From assembly GCF_013761175.1 (NCBI RefSeq), contig NZ_JACDUR010000005.1, positions 1,002,262 to 1,066,261 of the forward strand: DNA of 64,000 nucleotides, written 5' to 3'. A program made the translations under genes and the position numbers. This stretch comes from Nonomuraea soli (GTDB taxonomy: Bacteria; Actinomycetota; Actinomycetes; Streptosporangiales; Streptosporangiaceae). Shown here in pieces: positions 24,909 to 33,590 of the stretch. A model generated the notes under the pieces. The model saw nothing but the letters and a program-made list of their open reading frames with translations. It searched no databases and was not told the DNA's origin. Every line of letters begins with the position of its first letter. Positions within the stretch are counted from its first letter, which is position 1.

Positions 24909-25156
24909 GCTTGGCGTGCAGGCGTCGAGCGGCGGGGCGAGAGGGCGGGGCCGGTCGAGAGGCTTCGGGGGCACGGGCCTTGAGGCACGAGGCTTCAGGG
25001 CACGGACCCAGAGACACACGACGTGGCTGCGCGGACCATCGGCCGCCCGAGACCCCGGCCGCCCGAGACCCCGGCCGCCCGGGACTTCGGCTGCCCGGGA
25101 CTTCGGCTGCCGGGACGTCGGGGTGTGGGGTGCGAGGCGGGCCTATGCTCGGGCGG
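24909..25156. other. Remainder of the bioD upstream region
   Basis: The gap between the GntR gene and bioD totals about 480 bp. Beyond the minisatellites it contains four to five degenerate 18-bp units of the form GACCCCGGCCGCCCGA (about 25040-25115). An open frame runs through the whole gap into bioD, but it is only a product of 15-bp repeats without stops. No promoter was recognised. Confidence 0.55.
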
Positions 25157-26128
25157 GTGAGTGTCCTCGTGGTGACCGGCACAGACACCGGTGTGGGCAA
25201 GACGATCGTGACCGCGGCCATCGCCGCGCTCGCCTACGACAGGGGCTCCTCCGTCGCGGTGGTCAAACCAGCGCAGACCGGCGTAGGCCCCACCGAGGCG
25301 GGTGACCTCGACGAGGTGCGCAGGCTCTCGGGCGTCACCACCACGTTCGAGTTCGCCCGCTTCCCCGACCCGCTCTCCCCCGCCGCGGCGGCGCGGGTGT
25401 CGGGCATGCCGCCCGTCAGCCTGGCCTCGGCGGCCCGGCGCATCGAGGAGCTGAGGGAGAGCAACCAGCTGGTGCTGGTGGAGGGCGCCGGCGGGCTGCT
25501 GGTGCGCTTCGACGAGGACGGCGCGACGCTCGCCGACCTGGCCAAGCGGCTCGGCGCCCAGGTGCTCGTGGTCACCAGGGCGGCGCTGGGCACGCTCAAC
25601 CACACGGCGCTCACCCTGGAGGCGATGGCGCACCGGGGACTCGACCTGGCGGGGCTGGTCATCGGGGAGTGGCCGGTGGAGCCGGGGCTGGCCGAGCGGT
25701 GCAACGTGGCCGACCTGGAGATGCTGGCCGCCCGCCCCCTCGCAGGCGTCCTCCCCGCGGGCGCCTCGCGCTGCGGAACCGGCGCGCTTCCCGCCGCGAC
25801 CGTCGGCTCCGGGGGCGCGGTCCCGCCCGACAGGGCTGGCTCACCCGACAGGGCCGTCCCACCCGACGGAGCTGGCTCGCCCCACGGAGCTGGCTCACCC
25901 GACAGGGCTGGCTCACCCGACAAGGCTGGCTCACCCGACGGGGCCGCCGGCAGTGCCGTGGGCGCCTCCGGCGGTTCTGGGGTCGGGGGCGGCGAGTCTG
26001 GGGCCCCTGTTTCTCGCCCCGCCACCTGCGCCGATTTCACCACCCTGGCCCGGCGAAGTCTGGCCCCCAGTCTTGGCGGCGTCTTCGACCCGGCCGCGTT
26101 CAGAAGGACCCTTAAGCTGACCGGGTGA
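25157..26128 (+). CDS. bioD: Dethiobiotin synthetase with low-complexity insertion
   Basis: 323 residues against about 230 usual. N-terminus VLVVTGTDTGVGKTIVTAAI holds the P-loop; VKPAQTGV, LVEGAGGLLVRFDEDG and LVVTRAALGTLNHT are typical of BioD, which closes the ureido ring using CO2 and ATP. After VLPAGAS (about residue 205) comes a stretch of 80-90 residues dominated by the hexapeptide [DKRG]AGSPD, before the normal end SLAPSLGGVFDPAAF. The insertion is encoded by 18-bp tandem repeats. GTG start chosen; an ATG four codons upstream is possible. Overlaps bioB by GTGA. Confidence 0.9.
   Translation: MSVLVVTGTDTGVGKTIVTAAIAALAYDRGSSVAVVKPAQTGVGPTEAGDLDEVRRLSGVTTTFEFARFPDPLSPAAAARVSGMPPVSLASAARRIEELRESNQLVLVEGAGGLLVRFDEDGATLADLAKRLGAQVLVVTRAALGTLNHTALTLEAMAHRGLDLAGLVIGEWPVEPGLAERCNVADLEMLAARPLAGVLPAGASRCGTGALPAATVGSGGAVPPDRAGSPDRAVPPDGAGSPHGAGSPDRAGSPDKAGSPDGAAGSAVGASGGSGVGGGESGAPVSRPATCADFTTLARRSLAPSLGGVFDPAAFRRTLKLTG
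25826..25945 (+). repeat. 18-bp minisatellite inside bioD
   Basis: About six units related to AGGGCTGGCTCACCCGAC, preserving frame and encoding repeated (D/H)xAGSP hexapeptides. The last two full units are nearly identical, suggesting recent expansion. Confidence 0.85.
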
Positions 26129-27117
26129 CGATCCTCGACATCGCCCGCACCCAGGTCCTGGAGCAGGGCAAAGGCCTTGACCGCGAGCAGGCGCTCCGCT
26201 GTCTCCTTCTCGACGACGCCCTCCTGCCCGACCTGCTCGCGCTGGCGCACGAGGTGCGCATGAAGTGGTGCGGCCCCGAGGTGGAGGTGGAGGGCATCAT
26301 CTCCCTCAAGACCGGCGGCTGCCCGGAGGACTGCCACTTCTGCTCGCAGTCGGGCCAGTTCTCCTCTCCGGTGCGTGCCGTGTGGCTCGACATCGACGAG
26401 CTGGTCAAGGCCGCCGTCGAGACCGCGAAGACGGGCGCCACGGAGTTCTGCATCGTCGCGGCCGTGCGCGGCCCCGACCGGCGGCTGATGGAGCAGGTGC
26501 GCCAGGGGGTGAGGGCCATCCAGGAGGCCGTCGAGATCAACGTCGCCTGCTCGCTCGGCATGCTCACCCAGGAGCAGGTCGACGAGCTGGCCGGCATGGG
26601 CGTGCACCGCTACAACCACAACCTGGAGACCGCCGAGTCGCATTTCTCCCAGGTGGTCACCACGCACACCTGGCAGGAACGGTGGGACACCTGTGAAATG
26701 ATCAAGGCCGCGGGCATGGAGTTGTGCTGCGGCGGCATCATCGGCATGGGCGAGAGCCTGGAGCAGCGCGCGGAGTTCGCCGCCCAGCTCGGCGCGCTGG
26801 AGCCCGACGAGGTGCCGCTGAACTTCCTCAACCCGCGCCCCGGCACCCCGTTCGCGCACTACCCGCTCGTCCAGGGCGCGGAGGCGCTCAAGACCATCGC
26901 CACCTTCCGCCTGGCCCTGCCGCGCACGATCCTGCGTTACGCGGGTGGCAGGGAGCTGACACTGGGCGACCTCGGCACGCGTGACGGCATGCTGGGCGGC
27001 ATCAACGCGATCATCGTGGGGAACTATCTGACCACGCTCGGCCGGCCGTACGAGAAGGACCTGCAGTTGCTCGACGACCTGAAGATGCCGATCAAGGCGC
27101 TCTCCCAGACGCTGTGA
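26125..27117 (+). CDS. bioB: Biotin synthase
   Basis: 330 residues; radical-SAM enzyme that inserts sulfur into dethiobiotin. The SAM-cluster Cys66, Cys70, Cys73 lie in TGGCPEDCHFCSQS; further cluster and substrate motifs are EFCIVAAVRGP, VNVACSLGML-like INVACSLGML, YNHNLETAESHF and LRYAGGRELTLGD (Arg ligand). GTG start inside the bioD stop, so the two are translationally coupled. No bioA aminotransferase gene is in the window. Confidence 0.96.
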   Translation: MTILDIARTQVLEQGKGLDREQALRCLLLDDALLPDLLALAHEVRMKWCGPEVEVEGIISLKTGGCPEDCHFCSQSGQFSSPVRAVWLDIDELVKAAVETAKTGATEFCIVAAVRGPDRRLMEQVRQGVRAIQEAVEINVACSLGMLTQEQVDELAGMGVHRYNHNLETAESHFSQVVTTHTWQERWDTCEMIKAAGMELCCGGIIGMGESLEQRAEFAAQLGALEPDEVPLNFLNPRPGTPFAHYPLVQGAEALKTIATFRLALPRTILRYAGGRELTLGDLGTRDGMLGGINAIIVGNYLTTLGRPYEKDLQLLDDLKMPIKALSQTL

Positions 27118-27118
27118 A

Positions 27119-27690
27119 CTAGGGGTGCGGGCCCCGTTTGCCCGGGGTCCAGAACGGGTTGACCTTGATCGCCTCCCGCGGCCATCCACGCTCGCGGACG
27201 AGGCGGTCGCAAACGAGGCGGTCGCAGACGAGGCGGTCGCAAACGAGGCGGTCGCAGACGAGGCGGTCGCAGACGAGGCGGTCGCAGACGAGGCGGTCGC
27301 AGACGAGGCGGTCGCAGACGAGGCGGTCGCGGCTCCTGGTCGACGCCCGGTTCGTGCCTCGCCCCGCGATGTAGGCGGTGCCGACGTCGTCGGGCAGGTC
27401 GAGCGTGGCCAGGGCGTCGACCAGGAGCCGCGATGAGGCCGCGGGCGCCCAGTGCCGGTGCACGCGCCTGATGCGGCGAGCGCCGGGGATCGGGGCCGTG
27501 TCCTCGCCCCAGTCGCTCTCCAGGACGGCGACGGCGACCACGTGCTCCCCCGGCTCCAGCACCCGGATCATAGGCCCGAACGCCGCCGCGGCCGTCTCCT
27601 CGCCGACGAACAGGTGATACGGCGGGTGGCGAAGTCGCCCTGCGGCCCCGGAAGCGCACCCCGTCTCCGTGCCATGCCGTGCGCGAGCCT
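27119..27690 (-). pseudogene. Decayed siderophore-interacting-protein gene with minisatellite
   Basis: The 3' half reads as a SIP-family flavoreductase tail: YHLFVGEETAAAAFGPMIRV, GEHVVAVAVLESDWGEDTAP, VHRHWAPAASSRLLVDAL, DDVGTAYIAGRGT and REAIKVNPFWTPGKRG. Upstream, family-like fragments VRFRG, GPQGDFAT and PPYHLF appear in successive different frames, implying at least two frameshifts, and the N-terminal FAD domain is missing. In addition the helix before LVRERGWP has grown into nine tandem DRLVC pentapeptides. No usable start remains, so it is best treated as a pseudogene. Confidence 0.75.
27199..27330 (-). repeat. 15-bp minisatellite in the SIP pseudogene
   Basis: Nine copies of a 15-bp unit (plus strand GAGGCGGTCGCAGAC, with AAAC in place of AGAC in two early copies), reading DRLVC on the minus strand. 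Confidence 0.92.
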
Positions 27691-27718
27691 GGGCGTCGAC
27701 TACCGACCCTGGGACAAA

Positions 27719-28267
27719 TCACCCCTGGCAGCGGGCCTCGGGCAGCTCGCAGACCTTGGCGCTCATGTCGTGCGCCCAGCCCAGCACGTTGGTGAAGTGT
27801 TCGTCGGACAGGCTCCTGTTCGGCCACGCCGACTCCCCGTAGATCATGAGCGCCGCCCCCTTGCGCACCGCGACCTCGGCCCAGCCGCTGTGGAAGTAGC
27901 GGGAGCCCACCATGACAGCCTCGTCGCCGAGGGCGAGCGGCTTGCTCCAGTGGCGGTTGCGATACCAGCCCTTGCCAGTGTCGGCGCATCGGCGCAGGTC
28001 GGCGCGGATCTGGCGCATGACCTTCTTCGCCGTGGTGGCGTCTTTGTAGATCACGAGCTGCTCGCCGCGGGCGTAGTCCTCGTCGGTGAAGTGGATCCAC
28101 TTCGAGGCCACCCGGCCGGTGTCCCACCGGCCGCGGGCGCACGGATTGATTTGGACGACGATCTTGTCGCTCGACGAGACGGTCCACTGGGAGTTCTTCT
28201 CGGGCTGGAAGATCATGAAATCGGTCGGCACCACCAGGCCGACCAGCAGCGTGGATAAGAGCATCAT
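27719..28267 (-). CDS. Secreted protein, PknH-like sensor domain possible
   Basis: 182 residues. Short hydrophobic N-terminus (MMLLSTLLVGLVVPTDF) suggests a signal or anchor. The body has spaced Cys residues (INPCARG, LRRCADTG, KVCELPEARC) and the pattern GDEAVMVGSRYFHSGWAEVA then RKGAALMIYG, reminiscent of the extracellular domains of PknH/LppH lipoproteins. Start is uncertain: two adjacent ATG codons, no clear ribosome site. Function unknown. Confidence 0.6.
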   Translation of the reverse strand: MMLLSTLLVGLVVPTDFMIFQPEKNSQWTVSSSDKIVVQINPCARGRWDTGRVASKWIHFTDEDYARGEQLVIYKDATTAKKVMRQIRADLRRCADTGKGWYRNRHWSKPLALGDEAVMVGSRYFHSGWAEVAVRKGAALMIYGESAWPNRSLSDEHFTNVLGWAHDMSAKVCELPEARCQG

Positions 28268-28317
28268 GCTCGGTGAGATGCGGGACAGGCGCCTCGGGTT
28301 CGAGTCAAGATGCAGAC

Positions 28318-29286
28318 ATGGCAAAGGCAATCGAACAACCGGTCCCCGGCATCACCGTGGGACACGGCCTCCTGGCCCGCTCGCGAGGCGCGGCCCAGCC
28401 ACTCGACAAGGTCGTGCACGACGGCGACACCATCAACATCGCGGCCGACGGCAACTTCGGCGTCAGGATGCTGGGAGTCGACGCCCCGGAAGTCAGCTTC
28501 GAACTACCGCGCCACGCCGACTTCCCCGACGACCCCAAGAGCTTCGTCAAGATCGAGCACCCGGTGTGGACGAGGTTCCTGACCGACCCGTTCGTCAAGG
28601 GCTACCCCGAGCTCCAGCTGCGGTCGGCGCTGCACGCCCACCTGCTGACCAGGCTCGGCCCACTGGCCGCCGCCAACCACGCCAAGCACGCCAGACCCGC
28701 CACCACGGCGCTGCGCGAGATGATGGCCGCCGACATCACCGAGCAGGGCCTGACCGGCGAGACCTTCAAGCTGCGCCTGGCCTTCGCCCACGAGATCCTC
28801 GACAGGTACGGCAGGCTGCTGGCCTACGTCAACCGGGAGCAGAAGCTCAAGCCGCGCCCCGATCCCTACAACGAGCGGCTGCTGGCCGCCGGGCACGTCG
28901 TGCCGTACTTCATCTGGCCCAACGTCGATCCGTTCGTCAGGCAGGAGAGCCACATCCTGAGTGCGGTCCCGCCGCCCGGCACCGGGCGTCAGATCGGGGA
29001 GAGCGGTGCGCTGGGGAGGGCGCGCCGTGCCGTGCAGCAGGCCCGTCAGGCGGGTCTGGGGGTGTGGGAGCACGCCGACCCGCTGGCGGTGCTGCCGTTC
29101 GAGCTGAGGTTCCTGGCCGACCGCCGGGCGCCCGACCGCTTCGTGCTCGACCTGTCCGACACCGCGCGGGAGCTACTGCACCCGCAGAGCTACTTCCGCA
29201 TCCCGCATCCGGAGGATCGCCTGTTCGTCAACGCCGAGCACGCACCGCTGTTCAGGGAGAAGGGGTGGTCCGTGCCACCGCTCTAA
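28318..29286 (+). CDS. Staphylococcal-nuclease-like protein
   Basis: 322 residues. HDGDTINIAADG and GVRMLGVDAPEVSF near residues 33-60 correspond to the calcium/active-site strand and the Arg/Glu loop of thermonucleases. The family is usually about 150 residues, so the long middle and C-terminal segments (DRYGRLLAYVNREQK, AAGHVVPYFIWPN) include a conserved SNase second half plus an extra tail. No signal peptide, so probably intracellular. Nuclease activity is inferred. Confidence 0.75.
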   Translation: MAKAIEQPVPGITVGHGLLARSRGAAQPLDKVVHDGDTINIAADGNFGVRMLGVDAPEVSFELPRHADFPDDPKSFVKIEHPVWTRFLTDPFVKGYPELQLRSALHAHLLTRLGPLAAANHAKHARPATTALREMMAADITEQGLTGETFKLRLAFAHEILDRYGRLLAYVNREQKLKPRPDPYNERLLAAGHVVPYFIWPNVDPFVRQESHILSAVPPPGTGRQIGESGALGRARRAVQQARQAGLGVWEHADPLAVLPFELRFLADRRAPDRFVLDLSDTARELLHPQSYFRIPHPEDRLFVNAEHAPLFREKGWSVPPL

Positions 29287-29338
29287 GGTGGAGCTAGCAC
29301 CACCGACATTTCCGGGGCCGCTGACTAGCGTGGTGGCC

Positions 29339-30475
29339 ATGAAAATCCCCCGCCGGGCCTGGCACAACACGGCGCACCTGGTGACGGGAATCCCGGTCGG
29401 AGTGGTGCTGGGGACACTCGCACTGCTGTCGCTGCTGATCCCCCGGGTGCTGCCCGCCCTCAACCGCGTGCAGCACTCGCGCTTCGAGTCCTTCCTGAAC
29501 GCCGACATCCCCCGGGCCGACCCGGTGAAGCACCGGCGCGATCCGCGACTGTGGCGGCAGGCGGGCTACCACGTGCTGTCGCCGTTCCTCAGCGCCGCCT
29601 GCGCGTTCCTGGTCTGCGTCTGCTGGGGCGGCGCGGTGGTGGGACTGCTCGGCTTCCTGCACCAGTACTTCCAGCCGGCCTCGTTCGTCTTCCCCATCGA
29701 CCTGCGCGATCCGGTCGTCGCCGGCGTCTACACCGGCGTGGGGGCGGCCCTGCTGATCATGACGCCCTATCTGGCGCACGCGCTGACCCGGCTGGACCTG
29801 GCCATCGCGCAGGCCATGCTCGGCCGCAGCCACCGTGAGCTGGGCCAGATGATCGAGACGCTGGCCGAGAGCCGGGCCGGCGTGGTCGACGCGGCGGACG
29901 CCGAGCGGCGCCGCATCGAGCGCGATTTGCACGACGGCGCCCAGCAACGTCTGGTCTCCCTGGCGATGAACCTGGGCATGGCCCGCGCCACTCTCACCGA
30001 CCTGCCCGTGGACGCGCGCGACGCGATCGAGCAGGCCCACGAGGAGGCCAAGCAGGCGCTGAAGGAGCTGCGTGACTTCGTGCGCGGCCTGCACCCGGCC
30101 GTCCTCAACGACCAGGGACTCGACGCCGCGCTGTCGGGCATCGCCGCCAGGGCGCCCTTCCCCGTACGGCTCCGCGTCGACCTGGGCAGGCGCCCGACTC
30201 CGACGATCGAGGCGGTGGCGTTCTTCGTGGTATCCGAGGCGCTGACGAACATCGCCAAGCACGCCAAGGCCACCAGCGCGGAGATCACCGTGCGCACCGA
30301 CGAGCGCATGCTGCACGTCAGCGTCTACGACGACGGCATCGGCGGCGCGGCGCTCGACGGCGGCACCGGCCTTCGCGGGCTCAGCCAGCGGGTCGACTCG
30401 GTCGACGGCACCTTCCTGCTCACCAGCCCGGTGGGCGGCCCGACCATGATCACAGTGGAGTTGCCGTGCGCGTAG
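29339..30475 (+). CDS. Two-component sensor histidine kinase (NarL-partner type)
   Basis: 378 residues. Three or four membrane helices (VGVVLGTLALLSLLIP, LSAACAFLVCVCWGGAVVGL, GVYTGVGAALLIMTPYLA), then HisKA_3 with His198 in ERRRIERDLHDGAQQRL and an HATPase with SEALTNIAKHAKA, DDGIGGA and GTGLRGLSQRV. Signal unknown. Overlaps its response regulator by 10 bases and belongs to a three-gene unit with the DUF4097 protein. Confidence 0.93.
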   Translation: MKIPRRAWHNTAHLVTGIPVGVVLGTLALLSLLIPRVLPALNRVQHSRFESFLNADIPRADPVKHRRDPRLWRQAGYHVLSPFLSAACAFLVCVCWGGAVVGLLGFLHQYFQPASFVFPIDLRDPVVAGVYTGVGAALLIMTPYLAHALTRLDLAIAQAMLGRSHRELGQMIETLAESRAGVVDAADAERRRIERDLHDGAQQRLVSLAMNLGMARATLTDLPVDARDAIEQAHEEAKQALKELRDFVRGLHPAVLNDQGLDAALSGIAARAPFPVRLRVDLGRRPTPTIEAVAFFVVSEALTNIAKHAKATSAEITVRTDERMLHVSVYDDGIGGAALDGGTGLRGLSQRVDSVDGTFLLTSPVGGPTMITVELPCA

Positions 30476-31110
30476 TCGTGGCCGAGGACTCGGTCCTGCT
30501 CCGCGAGGGACTGGTGCGCCTGCTGACGGCCGCGGACATGCAGGTCGTCGCGGCGGTCGAGGACGCCGAGGCGTTGCTGCGCGCGGTCGACCTGCACGAG
30601 CCCGACCTCGTCGTGACGGACGTGCGCATGCCGCCCACGCACACCGACGAGGGCCTGCGCGCCGCACTGGTGCTACGGCGGCAGCGCCCCAGCCTGCCGC
30701 TGCTGGTGCTGTCGCAGTACGTCGAGGAACGGTACGCCACCCGCCTGCTGTCGACGGCCACCACCGGCGTCGGATACCTGCTCAAGGAGCGCATCGCCGA
30801 CGTGACCGACTTCATCGTGGCGGTACGCAGAGTGGCTGCCGGAGGCACCGCGCTCGACCCCGAGGTCGTCGCGCAGCTGCTGATCCGCGAAGATCCGCTG
30901 AACCGGCTGACCCCGCGCGAGCGCGAGGTGCTCAGGCTCATGGCCGAGGGCCGCTCCAACGCCGGGATCGGTGCCGCGCTGGTGCTCAGCGAGGGCGCGG
31001 TCGGCAAGCACATCGGCAACATCTTCAGCAAGCTCGATCTGTCATCCGACGACGGCGACCACCGGCGTGTGCTGGCCGTCCTGAGATTTCTCGACGGAGT
31101 GCGCGTATGA
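30466..31110 (+). CDS. LuxR/NarL-type response regulator
   Basis: 214 residues from GTG. Receiver with acidic pair ED (7-8), phospho-acceptor Asp52 in LVVTDVRMPP and Lys in YLLKERIAD; C-terminal HTH LTPREREVLRLMAEGRSNAG, LSEGAVGKHIGNIFSKL. All key residues intact. Partner of the kinase just upstream. Confidence 0.94.
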   Translation: MRVVVAEDSVLLREGLVRLLTAADMQVVAAVEDAEALLRAVDLHEPDLVVTDVRMPPTHTDEGLRAALVLRRQRPSLPLLVLSQYVEERYATRLLSTATTGVGYLLKERIADVTDFIVAVRRVAAGGTALDPEVVAQLLIREDPLNRLTPREREVLRLMAEGRSNAGIGAALVLSEGAVGKHIGNIFSKLDLSSDDGDHRRVLAVLRFLDGVRV

Positions 31111-31880
31111 AAGCCTTCTGGCTCCTGGTGGGCAGCCTGTGCACGGTGTTCGCGGTGGGCGTCGCGACCGCGGGCATGTTCGCCGGCTTCGCCGACGCGC
31201 GTGCACCCTCGGAGACGGTCTCCTGGAGCGAGTCCTTCGACCGGACCTCCTTGAAGATCGACGCCTCCAGAGGCGACATCGAGCTGACGATCGAACGCGG
31301 GCCCGCCGGGCAGATCTTCGTGGAGAAGAGCCTCCAGTGGTGGGAGGCCAAGCCGGAGACCGGCGAGGAGTGGGACCGCAGATCGCTCAAGCTCAGCTCC
31401 AACTGCGAGGACGGCCGCGTGGCGGCGACGAACTGCCTGGTCCACTACCTGGTCCGCGTCCCGGCCGACACCGACATCGAGGCGGTCACCGGCAGCGGCG
31501 CGCTGCACGTCAGCAGGCTGCGCGGCAACCTCACGCTGACCAGCGAGAACGGCACCATCGACATGGCCGAGATCTGGTCCCCCCAGGTGCTGGCGCGCAG
31601 CGACAGGGGCCACATCTTCTCCTTCGGCATGCTCAGCGACTCCGTCGACGCCGAGTCCGTGACCGGGTCCGTACGGCTCAGCTTCGACAAGGCGCCGGGT
31701 CAGGTCCGTGCCGCGGTCCAGACGGGCGACGAGATCGAGATCCGGGTGCCCGAGGGCACCGCGTACAACGTCGCGGTCGAGGCCGTGCACGATTTCATCG
31801 GCGTGATGAGGAGCGCGGAAGCCGCGCACACGATGACGTTGAGCAATCCCCACGGGACGGTCAAGGTTTGTTGTAGTTGA
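31107..31880 (+). CDS. DUF4097-type beta-strand repeat membrane-anchored protein
   Basis: 257 residues starting at an ATGA overlap with the response regulator. N-terminal hydrophobic segment AFWLLVGSLCTVFAVGVATA; then repeated beta-rich sequence (IDASRGDIELTIER, AVTGSGALHVSRLRGNLTLT, SENGTIDMAEI) typical of DUF4097/adhesin-like proteins often encoded with two-component systems. May act as an envelope sensor accessory; that is inference from context. Confidence 0.75.
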   Translation: MKAFWLLVGSLCTVFAVGVATAGMFAGFADARAPSETVSWSESFDRTSLKIDASRGDIELTIERGPAGQIFVEKSLQWWEAKPETGEEWDRRSLKLSSNCEDGRVAATNCLVHYLVRVPADTDIEAVTGSGALHVSRLRGNLTLTSENGTIDMAEIWSPQVLARSDRGHIFSFGMLSDSVDAESVTGSVRLSFDKAPGQVRAAVQTGDEIEIRVPEGTAYNVAVEAVHDFIGVMRSAEAAHTMTLSNPHGTVKVCCS

Positions 31881-31900
31881 CTCGCTGGTAGTTTCCGTCC

Positions 31901-33547
31901 ATGGAGAGCGCGAAGCATGCGGGCGACGCAGCCGTCGCCGTTTCGAAGGCCTATGGCGTCGACACGATGTTCACCCTGTCAGGCGGGCACGTCTTCCCGC
32001 TGTACGACGGCGCGGTGCACGAGGGGATGCGAATCCTCGACGTACGCCACGAACAGAGCGCCGTCTTCGCCGCCGAGGCGACAGCGCGGCTGACGCGCAG
32101 ACCGGGGCTCGCCGTGCTCACCGCGGGCCCCGGCATCACCAACGGCGTCAGCGGCATCGCCACCGCCCACTTCAACGGCTCGCCCGTCGTGGTCATGGGC
32201 GGGCGGGCGCCGCAGTCGCGCTGGGGCAGCGGCGCCCTCCAGGAGATGGACCATCCTCCCCTGCTCGAACCGATCACCAAGCTGGCCTTCACCTCGTCGG
32301 GGGCCGACTCGATCGGCCAGGACGTCGAGACCGCCTTCCGCACCGCCGGATCGCCGCACCGCGGCCCCGTCTTCCTCGACTTCTACATGGACCACCTGTT
32401 CGCCCCCTCAGGCGGCCACCAGGCCGAGCCGCTGACCCCCTCGCCGCTGGAGCCCGACCCGTCGCATGTCGCCTCGGTCGCGCGCCTGCTGGCCGAGGCC
32501 GAGCGGCCGGTGCTCGTCCTCGGCTCCGACGTGTGGATGGACCGGGCCGAGGAGGCCGCCCGCGACTTCGCCGAGTCGTGGCGGCTGCCCGTCATCCCCA
32601 ACGGCCAGGGCCGCGGCATCCTGCCCGCCGGCCACGAACAGCTCGTCACCCGCGCCCGCGGCACCGCCTTCGGCCAGGCCGACCTGGTGATCGTGGTGGG
32701 CACGCCGCTCGACTTCCGCCTCGGCTACGGCTGGTTCGGCGGCAAGGAGGGCGCGCCGCTCGCCCGCGTCGTGCACATCACCGACGCACCCTCCCAGCTG
32801 GCCACGCACATGACCCCGGCCGCGACCGCCTCGGGCGACCTGTCACTGGTCTTCTGGAGCCTCGGTACGGCATGCGGCGAGGCCGGCGTCAAGCCCGACC
32901 GGTACGCCCCCTGGCTGGAGAAGCTCTCCCTGGCCGCCGCGGCCTCCGTCGAGCACGACGCCGGGCTGCTGGCCGCCGACTCCGACCCGATCCACCCGAT
33001 GCGCATCTACGGCGAACTGGGCAAGGTCCTCGACGACGACGCCGTGGTGATCGGCGACGGCGGCGACTTCGTCTCCTACGCCGGCAAGTACGTCGAGCCG
33101 CGACGCCCCGGCCACTGGCTCGACCCGGGACCCTACGGCTGCCTCGGCACCGGCCTCGGCTACTCCATCGCCGCCCGCCTGGCCCGCCCGTCGTCCCAGG
33201 TCGTCCTCCTCCTCGGCGACGGAGCCGCCGGCTTCTCCCTCATGGACGTCGACACGCTCGTACGGCACAAGCTGCCGGTCGTCATGATCTGCGGCAACAA
33301 CGGCATCTGGGGGCTGGAGAAGCACCCGATGCAGATGCTGTACGGCTACGACGTCGCCGCCGAGCTGCAGCCGCAGTGCAGGTACGACCAGGTCGTCACC
33401 GCGCTGGGCGGAGGCGGCGAACTGGTGACCAAGCCGTCGGAGATCGGGCCCGCGCTGCGCCGCGCGTTCGACTCGGGCGTGCCGTACATGGTCAACATCG
33501 CGACCGACCCGCAGATCGCCTACCCGCGCAACACGACGGGCGTCTGA
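31901..33547 (+). CDS. Acetolactate-synthase-like ThDP enzyme (IlvG-like)
   Basis: 548 residues, thiamine-diphosphate fold: N-terminal PYR domain with RHEQSAVFAAEATARLT (the ThDP-activating Glu) and TAGPGITNGVSGIATAHFN (partial), middle domain, and C-terminal PP domain with GDGAAGFSLMDVDT then CGNNGIWGLEK for Mg-ThDP. It resembles mycobacterial IlvG (547 residues). No regulatory subunit gene adjoins, so a dedicated branched-chain role is uncertain; another 2-oxoacid carboligase or decarboxylase activity is possible. Confidence 0.85.
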   Translation: MESAKHAGDAAVAVSKAYGVDTMFTLSGGHVFPLYDGAVHEGMRILDVRHEQSAVFAAEATARLTRRPGLAVLTAGPGITNGVSGIATAHFNGSPVVVMGGRAPQSRWGSGALQEMDHPPLLEPITKLAFTSSGADSIGQDVETAFRTAGSPHRGPVFLDFYMDHLFAPSGGHQAEPLTPSPLEPDPSHVASVARLLAEAERPVLVLGSDVWMDRAEEAARDFAESWRLPVIPNGQGRGILPAGHEQLVTRARGTAFGQADLVIVVGTPLDFRLGYGWFGGKEGAPLARVVHITDAPSQLATHMTPAATASGDLSLVFWSLGTACGEAGVKPDRYAPWLEKLSLAAAASVEHDAGLLAADSDPIHPMRIYGELGKVLDDDAVVIGDGGDFVSYAGKYVEPRRPGHWLDPGPYGCLGTGLGYSIAARLARPSSQVVLLLGDGAAGFSLMDVDTLVRHKLPVVMICGNNGIWGLEKHPMQMLYGYDVAAELQPQCRYDQVVTALGGGGELVTKPSEIGPALRRAFDSGVPYMVNIATDPQIAYPRNTTGV

Positions 33548-33590
33548 ACACGCCGGCCGGCTCCGTCCCCGATCGACGCGGGGGCGGGGC

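Noticed and set aside
24611..25156. Open frame extending bioD some 180 codons upstream
   Set aside because: It is created by stop-free 15- and 16-bp tandem repeats and includes the end of the GntR gene; BioD homology starts at VLVVTGTDTGVGKT.
27125..27436. Plus-strand frame of repeated ADEAV units
   Set aside because: It is the complement of the DRLVC repeat in the SIP remnant; no start signal and no homology beyond the repeat.
28267..28330. Longer N-terminus for the secreted protein gene starting at TTG near 28330
   Set aside because: It would overlap the start of the divergent SNase-like gene and put non-hydrophobic residues before the signal segment.
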